A stretch of DNA of 64,000 bases, from positions 1,025,561,066 through 1,025,625,065 of the forward strand of contig NC_090446.1 of assembly GCF_031143425.1 (NCBI RefSeq), in the 5' to 3' direction. Below the pieces are notes generated by a model. That model ran no database searches, was not told where the DNA came from, and saw only the letters and a list, made by a program, of their open reading frames with translations. Source of the stretch: Pleurodeles waltl (taxonomy: Eukaryota > Chordata > Amphibia > Caudata > Salamandridae). Made by a program: the position numbers and the translations under genes. Positions 63,889 to 64,000 of this stretch are shown here, in pieces (position 1 is the first letter of the stretch; every line of letters starts with the position of its first letter).

Positions 63889-64000
63889 GTGTGGGTAGGC
63901 CTAGCGCCAGCGACAGGAAATGCCCCAAAACACAACGTGGACATATCCCATTTTTGGACAGAAAACAGAGGTGTTTTTTGCAAAGTGCCTACCTGTAGAT
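63889..64000 (+). repeat. Partial type D monomer at right edge
   Basis: The last 112 bases carry gccagcgacagg and ggacatatcccatttttgg, the D diagnostics, and stop at cctacctgtagat because of the window boundary. The array continues to the right. Confidence 0.95.

Larger units (their letters stand above)
1..64000 (+). repeat. Tandem satellite array, ~383-bp monomer, whole window
   Basis: The landmark gtgtgggtaggcct, or a close variant, recurs throughout. Reading it at 352, 735, 1118, 1500 and on to 63889 gives 166 complete monomers averaging about 382.8 bp, all in one orientation. Most monomers are 382-385 bp; clear exceptions are 374 bp (1879), 379 bp (1500), and 357 bp (6085 and 13336). No unique DNA, transposon, simple-repeat tract or orientation switch interrupts the array. 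Monomers differ from one another by scattered substitutions and short indels, while monomers of the same type in neighbouring higher-order repeats are almost identical. This is the signature of satellite DNA evolving by unequal exchange. A eukaryotic heterochromatic or centromeric origin is inferred from length and structure; neither function nor species can be read from the sequence. Confidence 0.97.

Noticed and set aside
1..64000. CRISPR array or integron-like repeat cassette
   Set aside because: There are no short identical repeats with unique spacers. The whole 383 bp is repeated and the variable positions are scattered substitutions. There are no associated genes.
1..64000. Transposable element or retrovirus as the repeat unit
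   Set aside because: The unit is too short, with no terminal repeats, target-site duplications, reverse transcriptase or transposase motifs. Adjacent units abut without a boundary.

Overview
The whole 64 kb window is one uninterrupted tandem satellite DNA array. I find no protein-coding gene, RNA gene, transposon or unique sequence. From the recurring landmark gtgtgggtaggcct, read at 352 and again at 63889, there are 166 complete monomers, a mean of about 382.8 bp each. A partial monomer lies at each end (1-351 and 63889-64000). All copies are head-to-tail on the same strand. Such a long homogeneous array with higher-order structure is typical of eukaryotic (peri)centromeric or other heterochromatic satellite. 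Many variants look like decayed CpG sites, which fits a genome with cytosine methylation such as a vertebrate or a plant. I cannot name the species or a catalogued satellite family.

Monomers fall into recognisable types, which I label with letters by diagnostic variants: B (gcggaaggaattacc), E (aatgaggacgcatcc plus acagatgtg), A (gtaggtctagcg after gatatctcac), C (gcctagaacaggtaatg), F (aacgaggtcac, gaccgagg, gttagccag; most copies also ctcagcacatacc), D (gccagcgacagg, ggacatatccc), I (upstream cagcattccccc, then gcg(g/a)aaagaatt), K (after gatccctcacttttg), G (upstream gagctacaaatt, then ttcctacctgtagg), H (upstream cattttcgttcc), J (upstream cgttcacccaag, then gcaacagg), and L, M and N in the left part only. 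The types recur in a preferred order, B-E-A-C-F-D-I-K-G-H-J. This suggests an ancestral higher-order repeat (HOR) of about 11 monomers (about 4.2 kb), later rearranged by losses and duplications of whole monomers.

Layout. 1-22122: a heterogeneous mosaic of cassette copies (1500-4937; 7206-10273), a tandem 3-mer duplication (10274-12569), L-M-N modules containing a shared 26-bp deletion (6085-7205; 13336-14456), and a 7-mer duplication (about 15453-20.1 kb). 22123-63888: large HOR copies beginning at the C monomer at 22123 (28 monomers), 32852 (26) and 42811 (18), then at 49709 and 56224, separated by the youngest event, a 4,981-bp (13-monomer) tandem duplication that looks about 99.9% identical. 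Shared private variants date the rearrangements relative to each other and place the youngest amplification on the right.

Short open frames occur on both strands of nearly every monomer. I do not call them genes: most start at GTG or TTG, both strands are open over the same DNA, and 383 is not a multiple of 3, so each monomer shifts the frame. Nothing here looks like a new enzymatic or defence system. The interest lies in the HOR architecture, the mapped recombination junctions, a Pol III A-box-like motif, a type-specific G-run cluster and the CpG decay. Type calls and identities were made by eye.
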